IMG/VR virus record: IMGVR_UViG_3300001242_000003
Span: 1 to 63,296 of that record
Length of the DNA stretch: 63,296 bases
Source of the DNA: a virus
Reading direction: 5' to 3' (one strand)
Under the pieces are notes generated by a model. The model was given only the letters and a program-made list of their open reading frames with translations, searched no databases and was not told the DNA's origin. Positions 39,256-46,014 of this stretch are shown here, in pieces (positions within the stretch are counted from its first letter, which is position 1; each line of letters opens with the position of its first letter). Position numbers and translations under genes: made by a program.

Positions 39256-39704
39256 TGGCTAAAGTAAGAGCGTATACAGACGGTGCTTGCAGTGGAAACC
39301 CAGGACCAGGAGGTTGGGCTGCATTGTTACTCTTTAATGAGAATGAAAAACAAGAAATATCCGGTTATAGCGAGGATACAACGAATAATCACATGGAGCT
39401 TAAAGCAGTTATAGAAGCAATCAAATTAGCTGTTTCACTTGGCTATAAAGATGTAGACATTTATTCAGATGCTGCTTATGTTGTAAATCCTTTTAAAAAC
39501 CAGTGGTATAAAAGATGGGAGCTTAACAGCTGGAAAACAGCTAAAGGCTCAGATGTTAAAAATAAGGACCTTTGGATTAAGTTTAGCAAGTTAGTTAGAA
39601 AATATAGAGGAATAAATTTAATCAAGATTAAAGGCCATAGTGGCCATGAGCATAATGATCGGGTGGACATGTTGGCTAAGAAAGAGATTGAAAGGATGCG
39701 TTGA
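39255..39704 (+). CDS. rnhA: Ribonuclease HI
   Basis: A 149-aa complete RNase H, GTG start. Catalytic residues Asp9 (TDGACSGNPGPGGW), Glu48 (HMELKA), Asp72 (YSDAAY) and Asp135 (HNDRVD), with the basic handle KNQWYKRWELN. It degrades RNA in RNA-DNA hybrids, removing primers laid by the phage primase, or host transcripts during replication start. Confidence 0.93.
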   Translation: MAKVRAYTDGACSGNPGPGGWAALLLFNENEKQEISGYSEDTTNNHMELKAVIEAIKLAVSLGYKDVDIYSDAAYVVNPFKNQWYKRWELNSWKTAKGSDVKNKDLWIKFSKLVRKYRGINLIKIKGHSGHEHNDRVDMLAKKEIERMR

Positions 39705-39705
39705 A

Positions 39706-39804
39706 TTGACTATTACTAATTACTGGGGAATTTTTTGCATAGTAATAATTTTGCTAATGGTAGTTGGTGGATTAAGTTGCGGAGCGTTATTTGATAAAGA
39801 ATAA
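39706..39804 (+). CDS. 32-residue membrane peptide
   Basis: TTG start two bases after the RNase H stop (TGA ATTG). One membrane span (GIFCIVIILLMVVGGLSCGAL) with an acidic end (FDKE). It is similar in size and character to the peptides at 30189 and 34900. Confidence 0.5.
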   Translation: MTITNYWGIFCIVIILLMVVGGLSCGALFDKE

Positions 39805-39832
39805 CGCTTTGGTACCTAGGAGGCTATGCTGG

Positions 39833-40213
39833 GTGATAAATATTACAGAGAAGTTTTTTGAAGTTGAATTTAAAGACGAAAGCAGTAAACAAGCATATTT
39901 ACAAGCTTGTAAATGGCTTGCTACTAATATGGTTAGTAAAGTTGAAGTCGGTATTTTATACAAAATAGTTAAAAAAATAGACGCTGACTTACCAACTTTC
40001 AAGGTTGAGCTATATTGTTCACTTGAATTATCAAAGTTAAAGAAAGAATTTTGTACTAGATGTAAGGAGTTTCATAAATCTTTTTACATTAATCAAGAAT
40101 ATAATTGTAATGCTTGTAAGCTTAAGGCTTTTCTTGTTGGAAGTAGCCAAAAGTTAGGCATTAAAAGGAGCTACAATAAAGAGAGGCTGAGCTACTTGCT
40201 TGATGGTGAATAA
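39833..40213 (+). CDS. Hypothetical protein with zinc knuckle
   Basis: A 126-aa protein starting at GTG 39833 behind TAGGAGG. The first 65 residues form an alpha/beta domain, followed by FCTRCKEF and CNACK, a CxxC...CxxC zinc knuckle, and a basic tail. No family recognised; its place before the small terminase may be accidental. Confidence 0.6.
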   Translation: MINITEKFFEVEFKDESSKQAYLQACKWLATNMVSKVEVGILYKIVKKIDADLPTFKVELYCSLELSKLKKEFCTRCKEFHKSFYINQEYNCNACKLKAFLVGSSQKLGIKRSYNKERLSYLLDGE

Positions 40214-40257
40214 AGCTTTAGGCATAGTATCAGCCTTTTAAATAAGGAGAAAATGCT

Positions 40258-40914
40258 ATGCCAAAAGTGTTTAGAAAGATATTTACAGAGGAAACCGAAG
40301 AAGAGCTGATGGCAATGACACGCGACGAAGTAACTGATCAGCTTACTGATAAACAAAGGTTGTTTTGCGAAGCGTTTGTAAAAAATTATAATATTCGTAT
40401 TGCTGCAATAAAAGCAGGCTATAATAAAAATACACCTCACGTTATTGGCTGGAAGTTACGTCAGAATCCTGACATCAATCGATACATAGCTTGGTTAAAA
40501 TTATTGGTTGCAAACAAGTTTTTCATTGGTGCAACAGACATAATAGACCAATATGTAAGAATAGCGTTCGCTGATATTACTGACTTTGCTAAAATTGAAA
40601 AAGGAAAGTTAAGAATTATTGACGGAAGCGAAATTGATGGACAGCTTGTAAGTGAAATAAAGTCAGGTAAGGACGGCGTAACGATAAAATTGGTTGACAA
40701 ACTTAAAGCATTAGAAAAGCTCGAACATTATTTTGATGTTATGCCAAAGGACTGGCGCCAGAAAATAGAGGAAAGAAAAGTTGAGATTATGCAGCAGCGT
40801 CTGGAACTTGATAAAGTTAGAGCTGGACAAGGAGAAGAAGAGCTCGCTGATGATGGATTTATTGAAGCATTAAAAAGTTCAGCACAACAAGTGTGGGAAG
40901 ATGAAGTAAAATAA
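40258..40914 (+). CDS. Terminase small subunit
   Basis: A 218-aa protein. LTDKQRLFCEAFVKNYNIRIAAIKAGY (cited in part) is the Terminase_2 helix-turn-helix that binds the packaging site; GWKLRQNPDINRYI and DIIDQYVRIAFADITDF follow as in XtmA/P27-type small subunits. The C-terminal coiled region drives oligomer formation. The large subunit is more than 5 kb downstream, an unusual separation. Confidence 0.88.
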   Translation: MPKVFRKIFTEETEEELMAMTRDEVTDQLTDKQRLFCEAFVKNYNIRIAAIKAGYNKNTPHVIGWKLRQNPDINRYIAWLKLLVANKFFIGATDIIDQYVRIAFADITDFAKIEKGKLRIIDGSEIDGQLVSEIKSGKDGVTIKLVDKLKALEKLEHYFDVMPKDWRQKIEERKVEIMQQRLELDKVRAGQGEEELADDGFIEALKSSAQQVWEDEVK

Positions 40915-40931
40915 TAAAGCGGGTGATATAA

Positions 40932-41150
40932 TTGCCAAGGTTAACAGCTACCGGCATAATTAAACAAGCAATTAAGGAAGCTAGTTCAATTAATCCTGGT
41001 ATTATAAGTCTGCAGATTGAGGAAATAATGTGGGAGGAATTGAGTAAAACTCATGCCTATGTAAACAATAGCTTAGTGTTTACCAGATTAGCACGTCTTG
41101 GATTTAATAAGTTTTCAGATGTAAAGAAAATGGTCAAGAGGCTAGTTTAA
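40932..41150 (+). CDS. Hypothetical protein (72 aa)
   Basis: TTG start behind GGGTGAT. A basic helical protein (TGIIKQAIKEASSINPG, EEIMWEELSKTHAYVN) resembling a small wing-helix type, but no firm motif. It overlaps the methyltransferase start by one base. Confidence 0.6.
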   Translation: MPRLTATGIIKQAIKEASSINPGIISLQIEEIMWEELSKTHAYVNNSLVFTRLARLGFNKFSDVKKMVKRLV

Positions 41151-41680
41151 TGCAAAAGTATAATATTATTTATGCTGACCCACCGTGGGAATATAAAGAC
41201 AAAGCGCTTGCGGGAAACCGTGGCGCAGGTTGCAAATATAAAACAATGAAGATTAAGGACATTCAGGCTTTACCAGTACAAAATATGGCTGCTAGTAATT
41301 GTGTTTTGTTCATCTGGGTTACGTGGCCACATTTGCAAAACGGAATTAATACGCTTGAAGCTTGGGGTTTTGTCTGGGTAAAGAAAAACAAAAAGACTGA
41401 TTCATTATTTTGGGGTATGGGAAATTGGACTAGAAGTAATTCTGAGTTTTGTCTTATTGGGGTACGTGGCAAGCCAAAAAGAATTTCGTCTTCAGTTCAT
41501 TCAGTAGTTGTTGAACCGATAGGTAAGCACAGTGAAAAGCCAAATGAAGTTAGGCAGCGTATTGTAAAACTCATTGGTAATAAGCCGCGTATAGAATTGT
41601 TTGCCCGTGAAAAGTTTAAAGGTTGGCATGTATGGGGAAACGAAGTTGAATCAAGCATTGATATAGAAGATTATGAATAG
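41150..41680 (+). CDS. MT-A70 family N6-adenine DNA methyltransferase
   Basis: A 176-aa protein with the catalytic DPPW at residues 10-13 (IIYADPPWEY), LFIWVTWPHL, then EFCLIGVRGKPKR and HSEKPNEVRQRIV and IELFARE, the complete MT-A70 order. It methylates adenine N6 in DNA. No restriction partner is present, so it probably protects phage DNA against host endonucleases, alongside the proposed cytosine modification. Confidence 0.92.
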   Translation: MQKYNIIYADPPWEYKDKALAGNRGAGCKYKTMKIKDIQALPVQNMAASNCVLFIWVTWPHLQNGINTLEAWGFVWVKKNKKTDSLFWGMGNWTRSNSEFCLIGVRGKPKRISSSVHSVVVEPIGKHSEKPNEVRQRIVKLIGNKPRIELFAREKFKGWHVWGNEVESSIDIEDYE

Positions 41681-42193
41681 CCTTATAAATGTCTAGGATG
41701 GCCATACTCAAACGTAAATCTTATCAACAAGATAAGTTAAGTTAAATATAATACAGGCTAATACAAGGCCTTTGAAAGGCGGTGTTAATTATGCGAACGC
41801 GTTTAGCTACTATTAATTTGTAAAATACCAATTTGCCGCGGCGATTAACGCCATTAATATTATCTTGAAAACAAGGAGGAAAGCGTTTGCCACAAAACCT
41901 AAAGTGGACTGCCGGCTTATTAAATCAATGCAGTATTTGCCTAGCTGAGGGGCATAAACTCAGCATTTAATGTTATATAGTTAAGCTTGGCTTAATTGCT
42001 TGTGCCAGCATTTTATCTATTTATTAGTGTAATCCATAATCCTCCATAATTTATTTGTTTATCGTTGCTAACACAACGATATTCTTTTGAGCTAAAGGCA
42101 GTTAAAATCTGCCTTAGTTCTCCAGCAATTAATGTACATAATTTAGAGTAAATAATCCGAACCGATCGGAGTGGATAAAGGAGAGAATAAATA
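41681..42193. other. Longest non-coding interval, rich in hairpins
   Basis: About 510 bases with no convincing long gene. Hairpins include CTTATC/GATAAG (about 41716-41732), CTGAG/CTCAG within 41945-41964, ATCGTTG/CAACGAT (about 42060-42080, followed by ATTCTTTT, terminator-like) and AAGGCAG/CTGCCTT (about 42098-42118). Two mini ORFs with ribosome sites are possible. A structured RNA, packaging site or remnant region are all possible; none is proven. Confidence 0.5.
41887..41970 (+). CDS. Possible 27-residue peptide
   Basis: TTG start behind AAGGAGGAAAGCG, ending at TAA 41968. The product has a central CSIC motif. The good ribosome site is the main argument; it may be chance in a structured non-coding region. 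Confidence 0.35.
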   Translation: MPQNLKWTAGLLNQCSICLAEGHKLSI

Positions 42194-42595
42194 ATGCTTG
42201 AATGTCCACATTGCGGTAATACCGAAGTTGATAGATTTAGAGCCATTTCAAAGACAGTTTATGGTCTTGACGAAGTAGGCAAGCAGGATAAACGCAATAT
42301 AGTTTCAGAATGCTTAAAACTTAGATGTACAGCATGTAGAAGAACAGCAGCTAATTGGAGCTATACAAAAGGCCAATGGCTAGTGTTTAAGAAAGGTAGT
42401 ACGGATAAGAAAAAGCGCATTAATCCTGGTGTAAGAAAAGTAAACTCATGTTCAGGTTGTTTAGGAAATGCTGATGGCGGAAATTGCACTAGAACAGTAT
42501 TTCCTGTAAGTGACTGTATTGAAAAAGGTTATTTGCTTCATAGCAATAAAGTTTATAGCATCTTCCAGCGCTTGTCCTTCTCTGCATGTCCATAA
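42194..42595 (+). CDS. Zinc-ribbon protein, C-terminus possibly altered by inverted insert
   Basis: A 133-aa ORF. Residues 1-60 form a zinc ribbon (ECPHCGN ... LRCTACRRT). A second Cys-rich part follows (SCSGCLGNADGGNC). From about codon 110 the frame runs through a segment whose opposite strand codes for a HAD-type phosphatase fragment, so the last 20 residues are probably not original. AAAGGAGAG precedes the ATG. Confidence 0.6.
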   Translation: MLECPHCGNTEVDRFRAISKTVYGLDEVGKQDKRNIVSECLKLRCTACRRTAANWSYTKGQWLVFKKGSTDKKKRINPGVRKVNSCSGCLGNADGGNCTRTVFPVSDCIEKGYLLHSNKVYSIFQRLSFSACP

Positions 42596-42703
42596 TATAA
42601 ACACTGTGCTTGGATTCTTTTTAAGCTGCGCTTGCATTTTCTTTACCGTTGATTCTATCAAAGTTCCTTTGCTAATATCTGGCCATATGCTGGAGACATA
42701 CAT
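42515..42703 (-). pseudogene. Inverted fragment of a HAD-family phosphatase gene
   Basis: On the minus strand this segment reads MYVSSIWPDIS, then a helix, then VFILWTCREGQALEDAINFI, the motif II region of the small phage/bacterial HAD hydrolases (ILWTCREG, LEDA). The N-terminal DxDGT motif and the C-terminus are missing. Every other gene here is on the + strand, so this looks like a local inversion or an inverted insertion. Confidence 0.5.
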
Positions 42704-42872
42704 CGTAGATAGCAGGAAAATAGGCGCCAGAGAATACTGGGACGATAGAGCTGTATTAGTAAAAGAAGAAGTATCCGGTTTTAAATTTATTACTAAGTCA
42801 ATTCTTGATCCGCTATTTTATGTATCAGTTGGATTGTTGTTACAATATTTGTTTAGCAGAGTAGGGTGGTAA
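42704..42872 (+). pseudogene. Possible C-terminal gene remnant
   Basis: After the inverted fragment the + strand shows an open frame with coding character (DSRKIGAREYWDDRAVL, then a membrane-like end FYVSVGLLLQYLF), ending at TAA 42870. It has no start of its own except a GTG at 42510 without ribosome site. It is probably the tail of a gene cut by the rearrangement. Confidence 0.35.
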
Positions 42873-42873
42873 T

Positions 42874-43362
42874 ATGCGAATAGCTAATATAATCCAGTTA
42901 AGTGTAGTTGATGGGCCTGATATAAGGCTTCCTATATTTTTTCAAGGGTGCCAGCATAATTGCAAGGGTTGCCATAATCCTGATACACATAAAGTAGATG
43001 GTGGTTACGAAATAGATGTAAAATCATTAGCTAATATAGTTCTAATGTATTTAGATAATAACCCGCTAATAAAAGGTGTAACTTATACGGGTGGAGAGCC
43101 TTTATTGCAAGCGTATAATCTAGAAACATTAACTGATTTAATAAAAGAAGCAAAACCGGAAATCAACTTTATGCTATATACTGGTTTTATGCTTAAAGAT
43201 GCTTATGTGATTTACTATAGCTTAGTCAGCAAAATGGATTATGTAGTTGATGGAAGATATGTTGAAGAGCTTCGTGATATTAGCCTTAAATTTAGAGGAA
43301 GTTCTAACCAACGAATATATCAAAATGTTTTTGGCACGTTCGTAGATATAACGAATGCATAG
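42874..43362 (+). CDS. nrdG: Anaerobic ribonucleotide reductase activating protein
   Basis: A 162-aa radical-SAM protein. The iron-sulfur cluster Cys26, Cys30, Cys33 form CxxxCxxC (GCQHNCKGCHNP), with VDGP near the start and TYTGGEPLLQ as SAM-binding motif. It creates the glycyl radical in class III reductase NrdD. No NrdD gene is present in this complete genome, so it must act on the host enzyme. It implies replication in an anaerobe. Confidence 0.9.
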   Translation: MRIANIIQLSVVDGPDIRLPIFFQGCQHNCKGCHNPDTHKVDGGYEIDVKSLANIVLMYLDNNPLIKGVTYTGGEPLLQAYNLETLTDLIKEAKPEINFMLYTGFMLKDAYVIYYSLVSKMDYVVDGRYVEELRDISLKFRGSSNQRIYQNVFGTFVDITNA

Positions 43363-43384
43363 TATTGCAAAGGAGTGTCGGAAA

Positions 43385-43834
43385 ATGCTTAAATCAATTT
43401 TAAAATGTATTGGAATCGGTAAAAATAAAGAAGTGTTACCACCTAGTTATTTTCTGCCTAGTGAAATGCCTAATAGTGCAATTTTAATTGCACATAGAAA
43501 ATATTTATACAAAGGTTATGTTTACAAGTTTTATTTTAGGGCATTACCAGATGAAGGATTTAATAAATTCTTTGGGCAAGGAGATGGGCGTAACGCTTAT
43601 TTAAGAGAAGAAAAATATCAAGCAAGCGTCGGAGATTTAATGCTTTTTGCGAGAAGCAACTTGTTAAACAGAAAATGTCCTTTGTGTTTTATTGAAAACA
43701 GCATTGTTTTTGACGGTTATGATTTAATGTGCCAAAGATATTATTGTATTAATAAAAAATGCGACGCTGAGTTTGAGAGAAACGGCAGAGGAATATTTTT
43801 GATAAAACCAAGTAGGCTTTATAAACAAAAGTAG
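43385..43834 (+). CDS. Hypothetical protein with C-terminal zinc motif
   Basis: A 149-aa protein starting at ATG 43385 behind AAAGGAG. Basic N-terminus, beta-rich centre (YLYKGYVYKFYFRALPDEGF) and CPLCF...C...C near residues 99-128 forming a zinc ribbon. No family recognised. Confidence 0.6.
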   Translation: MLKSILKCIGIGKNKEVLPPSYFLPSEMPNSAILIAHRKYLYKGYVYKFYFRALPDEGFNKFFGQGDGRNAYLREEKYQASVGDLMLFARSNLLNRKCPLCFIENSIVFDGYDLMCQRYYCINKKCDAEFERNGRGIFLIKPSRLYKQK

Positions 43835-43951
43835 TGTTAATATATGAATGTGTAAATGTAAAGTAATAACTACTTTTTCTGGTGTGTTACCAGAAGCGTA
43901 GAAGTATAATAAAGGGGTTAATAAAGCTTTTATAGTGCTGGAGGTAACTGA

Positions 43952-44194
43952 GTGAAAATTAAAGCATTTTTAGTTAAGTTGTCCAGAATAATTTTTAAGA
44001 GTAAGCAAAAGGTTCCTTTTAAGTGTTGCGATAATTGTATTAAAAGGAGCAAATTTATTGATAATGGTGTTAGTTTAATTAGTAAAGAAGGAGCCGCTGG
44101 TAGCAATAAAAGGCTTTGTAAAGAGTATTCGCAATTAGTTGCTTTTGAGTGCCAGCAAGCTAATTATAAGTATTGGAAAGGAAGTGCTGAATAG
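43952..44194 (+). CDS. Hypothetical Cys/Lys-rich protein
   Basis: An 80-aa protein, GTG start behind GGAGGT. Basic N-terminal helix, then FKCCDNCIKRS and LCKEYSQLVAFEC, possibly metal-binding. A hairpin TTCTGGT/ACCAGAA lies upstream at about 43877-43895. Function unknown. Confidence 0.58.
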   Translation: MKIKAFLVKLSRIIFKSKQKVPFKCCDNCIKRSKFIDNGVSLISKEGAAGSNKRLCKEYSQLVAFECQQANYKYWKGSAE

Positions 44195-44412
44195 TGTTAG
44201 AACAAACTAAAGCTTTATGCAATAAAGAAATAATTGAACAGTTTGCTAATAAGAAGTACAATGAAGGTGTAGTAGCTGAAAGGGAAAGGATAGCTAAGAA
44301 ACTAGCTGAAGATGAAAAAATGTGTTGTGAAGCGTTAGATACCAGTCGTTGTTCCGTAAGTAATTGCTTTGAATGCTGGATGAAATATTTAAACGGAAGC
44401 ACTCTGAACTAA
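44194..44412 (+). CDS. Hypothetical helical protein (72 aa)
   Basis: GTG start overlapping the preceding stop. Charged helix (VVAERERIAKKLAEDEK) followed by a Cys-rich end (CCEALDTSRCSVSNCFEC). No family recognised. It overlaps the next ORF by 40 bases. Confidence 0.55.
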   Translation: MLEQTKALCNKEIIEQFANKKYNEGVVAERERIAKKLAEDEKMCCEALDTSRCSVSNCFECWMKYLNGSTLN

Positions 44413-44579
44413 ATATAGCAGTCAAAGAGTTAATACTTGAAACGGTTACGCTAAATCTTGAATCAGTAAAACAAGCTCGCAGTATAGCAGCTAAAGGCGC
44501 TGAGGTTAGCGCTGAATATTTAAGAATATTAACTAACAATACTGATACATTAGCAGGATTAATATTAACAAAACAATAG
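44373..44579 (+). CDS. Hypothetical helical protein (68 aa)
   Basis: ATG 44373 within the preceding gene, in another frame. One long helical stretch (VKELILETVTLNLESVKQAR, GAEVSAEYLRILTNNTDTLAG). It ends just before a terminator, which supports it as the last gene of the unit. Confidence 0.55.
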   Translation: MLDEIFKRKHSELNIAVKELILETVTLNLESVKQARSIAAKGAEVSAEYLRILTNNTDTLAGLILTKQ

Positions 44580-44606
44580 CCCGCCATAGTGCGGGTTTTA
44601 TTTGTT
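44580..44606 (+). terminator. Intrinsic terminator
   Basis: CCCGC (44580-44584), CATAGT loop, GCGGG (44591-44595), then TTTTATTTG. Confidence 0.82.
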
Positions 44607-44694
44607 TATAGCTTTACGATAGCCCTATAAGTTTATATAAGGCTCATACTAAAGAGCTATTAGCCAAAACGTGTTGAACTAAGTACATTTATAA

Positions 44695-44724
44695 AATAGC
44701 ATTATATTTAATCATAATGCTATT
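44695..44724. promoter_or_regulatory. 11-bp inverted repeat touching the -35 box of P9
   Basis: AATAGCATTAT (44695-44705) and ATAATGCTATT (44714-44724) are perfect inverted copies around 8 bases, ending two bases inside the -35 element. It is a possible repressor operator. Confidence 0.6.
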
Positions 44725-44751
44725 TACAAACTCTTATATATATAGTATAAT
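44723..44751 (+). promoter_or_regulatory. Sigma-A type promoter P9
   Basis: CTATTTACAAAC context; TTTACA 44723-44728, 17-bp spacer, TATAAT 44746-44751. It drives the HD hydrolase gene about 100 bases on. Confidence 0.8.
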
Positions 44752-44851
44752 AGGTATTAGTTAGTAAATACATAATAGTGTTAGCGATTGGCTTTATATT
44801 AACTAAAGTTTTATTTTATTTAACAATAGGCAGAAGAAAAGGAGGTTAAAG

Positions 44852-45385
44852 ATGCAAAATGTTATTATTAGTCCTAAATGGTTTTTTGATCCCAATGGTC
44901 CTCATGGTATTGCACATACAAAACGCGTAATGATACTAGCTGAAACCATAGCTATAATGTACGGTTGCAATAAGCCAGAAATACAGATACTTAGAAAAGC
45001 AGCAGCTTACCATGATATTGGTAGGGAAAATAATGAAGTAGATGAAAAGCATGGATTTAAGAGCGTAAATAAGGCAATAAAGTTAAAGCTTTTAAACCCA
45101 CATGATTCAGAAATTGATGATATAGCAACTGTTTTAATTCATGAACATTCTTTATCAGATTTAGAAAATTTGCCTGATTCTATTACTGTGAAGTTACTTA
45201 ATATTTTCAAAGATGCAGATGCTTTGGATAGAGTAAGGTTTGGTGATAAAGATTGCGGCCTTAACACTAAATATTTAAGAATGGGGCATGCTAAGCAACT
45301 AATTGGATTTGCTAAGATGTTGTTAGTGCAAATGCCTGAAGTAGTGAAGTCAACAGCATTAGAATATTTGTTTAGTAAAAAGTAG
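44852..45385 (+). CDS. HD-domain phosphohydrolase
   Basis: A 177-aa protein with AAAGGAGG ribosome site. Metal ligands: His22 (HGIAHTKRV), His54-Asp55 (YHDIGR), His in LIHEHSL and Asp in FKDADALDRVR, the complete HD pattern of small YfbR/hydrolase-like enzymes. Possible roles are hydrolysis of a nucleotide (dNMP/dNTP) or of a signal such as (p)ppGpp or a cyclic nucleotide. The substrate cannot be read from the sequence. Confidence 0.82.
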   Translation: MQNVIISPKWFFDPNGPHGIAHTKRVMILAETIAIMYGCNKPEIQILRKAAAYHDIGRENNEVDEKHGFKSVNKAIKLKLLNPHDSEIDDIATVLIHEHSLSDLENLPDSITVKLLNIFKDADALDRVRFGDKDCGLNTKYLRMGHAKQLIGFAKMLLVQMPEVVKSTALEYLFSKK

Positions 45386-45414
45386 TTTACATTTTATTCT
45401 TTTAGTGTTATTAT
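45386..45414 (+). promoter_or_regulatory. Sigma-A type promoter P10
   Basis: TTTACA 45386-45391 (starting right after the HD gene stop), 17-bp spacer, TATTAT 45409-45414. Confidence 0.7.
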
Positions 45415-45439
45415 AGTTCTTGGAAGGGAGGTGTAAATT

Positions 45440-45607
45440 ATTCAGTGGTATAAGCATTTACCTAGTGGCAAATTAGTAATTGTTTTAAATAACGATGTTA
45501 CTAAAGCCACTAGAAGTGCAAACCACCGGAACATTGTTGTAGATGCAATGGGTAATAAGTATTTAGTAGAAGTGAAAGATTTAGTATTAATAGAGGAGGA
45601 TAAATAA
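45440..45607 (+). CDS. Small protein with apparent AUU start
   Basis: A 55-aa ORF whose only possible start near the strong GGGAGGTG site (45427-45434) is ATT 45440; a GTG inside that site is followed directly by TAA. The product (QWYKHLPSGKLVIVLNNDV ... YLVEVKDLVLIEEDK) looks like a small beta-barrel. Its TAA overlaps the ATG of the DUF3846-like gene (TAATG), as for coupled genes. No family recognised. Confidence 0.6.
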   Translation: MQWYKHLPSGKLVIVLNNDVTKATRSANHRNIVVDAMGNKYLVEVKDLVLIEEDK

Positions 45608-45972
45608 TGCCTAAGATATTAGCAATAAAAACAGATGGCACTATTGAAGCTGTTGAATCGGGTGCAGCAAGTACTGAACAGTTTTACAAGTCCTTGAATA
45701 GTGGAGTCCAAGGTTGGATTGAAGTTGTAAGACCAATAACAAGGATACTTGAACAGAATCACGTAATGGTAGTTAATGAAGAAGGGCATTGTAAAAACCT
45801 TACGATTAATCAGATTGGTACAATAATTTATGGTTATGCGCCAATAGTTGGCAATGCAGTTATTTGTAAAGAAGCAATGACTGATGAAGGAATAGACTTA
45901 GTACCATTTGAGGATGCAGAAGTTGAAGCAATAATTAACAGGTTAAAACTTAAATTAGCAACAAACTTTTAG
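45607..45972 (+). CDS. DUF3846-like protein
   Basis: A 121-aa protein. GWIEVVRPI, then VMVVNEEGHCKNL and IVGNAVICKEA are the DUF3846 pattern (substrate-like or ArdA-adjacent small phage protein of unknown function). It lies just before the packaging genes and is closed by a terminator. Confidence 0.75.
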   Translation: MPKILAIKTDGTIEAVESGAASTEQFYKSLNSGVQGWIEVVRPITRILEQNHVMVVNEEGHCKNLTINQIGTIIYGYAPIVGNAVICKEAMTDEGIDLVPFEDAEVEAIINRLKLKLATNF

Positions 45973-46002
45973 GCTCCCGTTAGGGAGCTTTTACTATTTT
46001 GT
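45973..46002 (+). terminator. Intrinsic terminator before the packaging genes
   Basis: GCTCCC (45973-45978), GTTA loop, GGGAGC (45983-45988), then TTTTACTATTTT. Confidence 0.82.
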
Positions 46003-46014
46003 GAGGTGTGTTTT

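Noticed and set aside
42510-42872. 120-codon + strand ORF starting at GTG 42510
   Set aside because: The first 65 codons run antisense to the HAD-like fragment and have no ribosome site; only the last part looks coding.
43882-43910. Promoter with TATAAT at 43905
   Set aside because: No acceptable -35 box at 16-18 bases; unlike the eleven consistent promoters.
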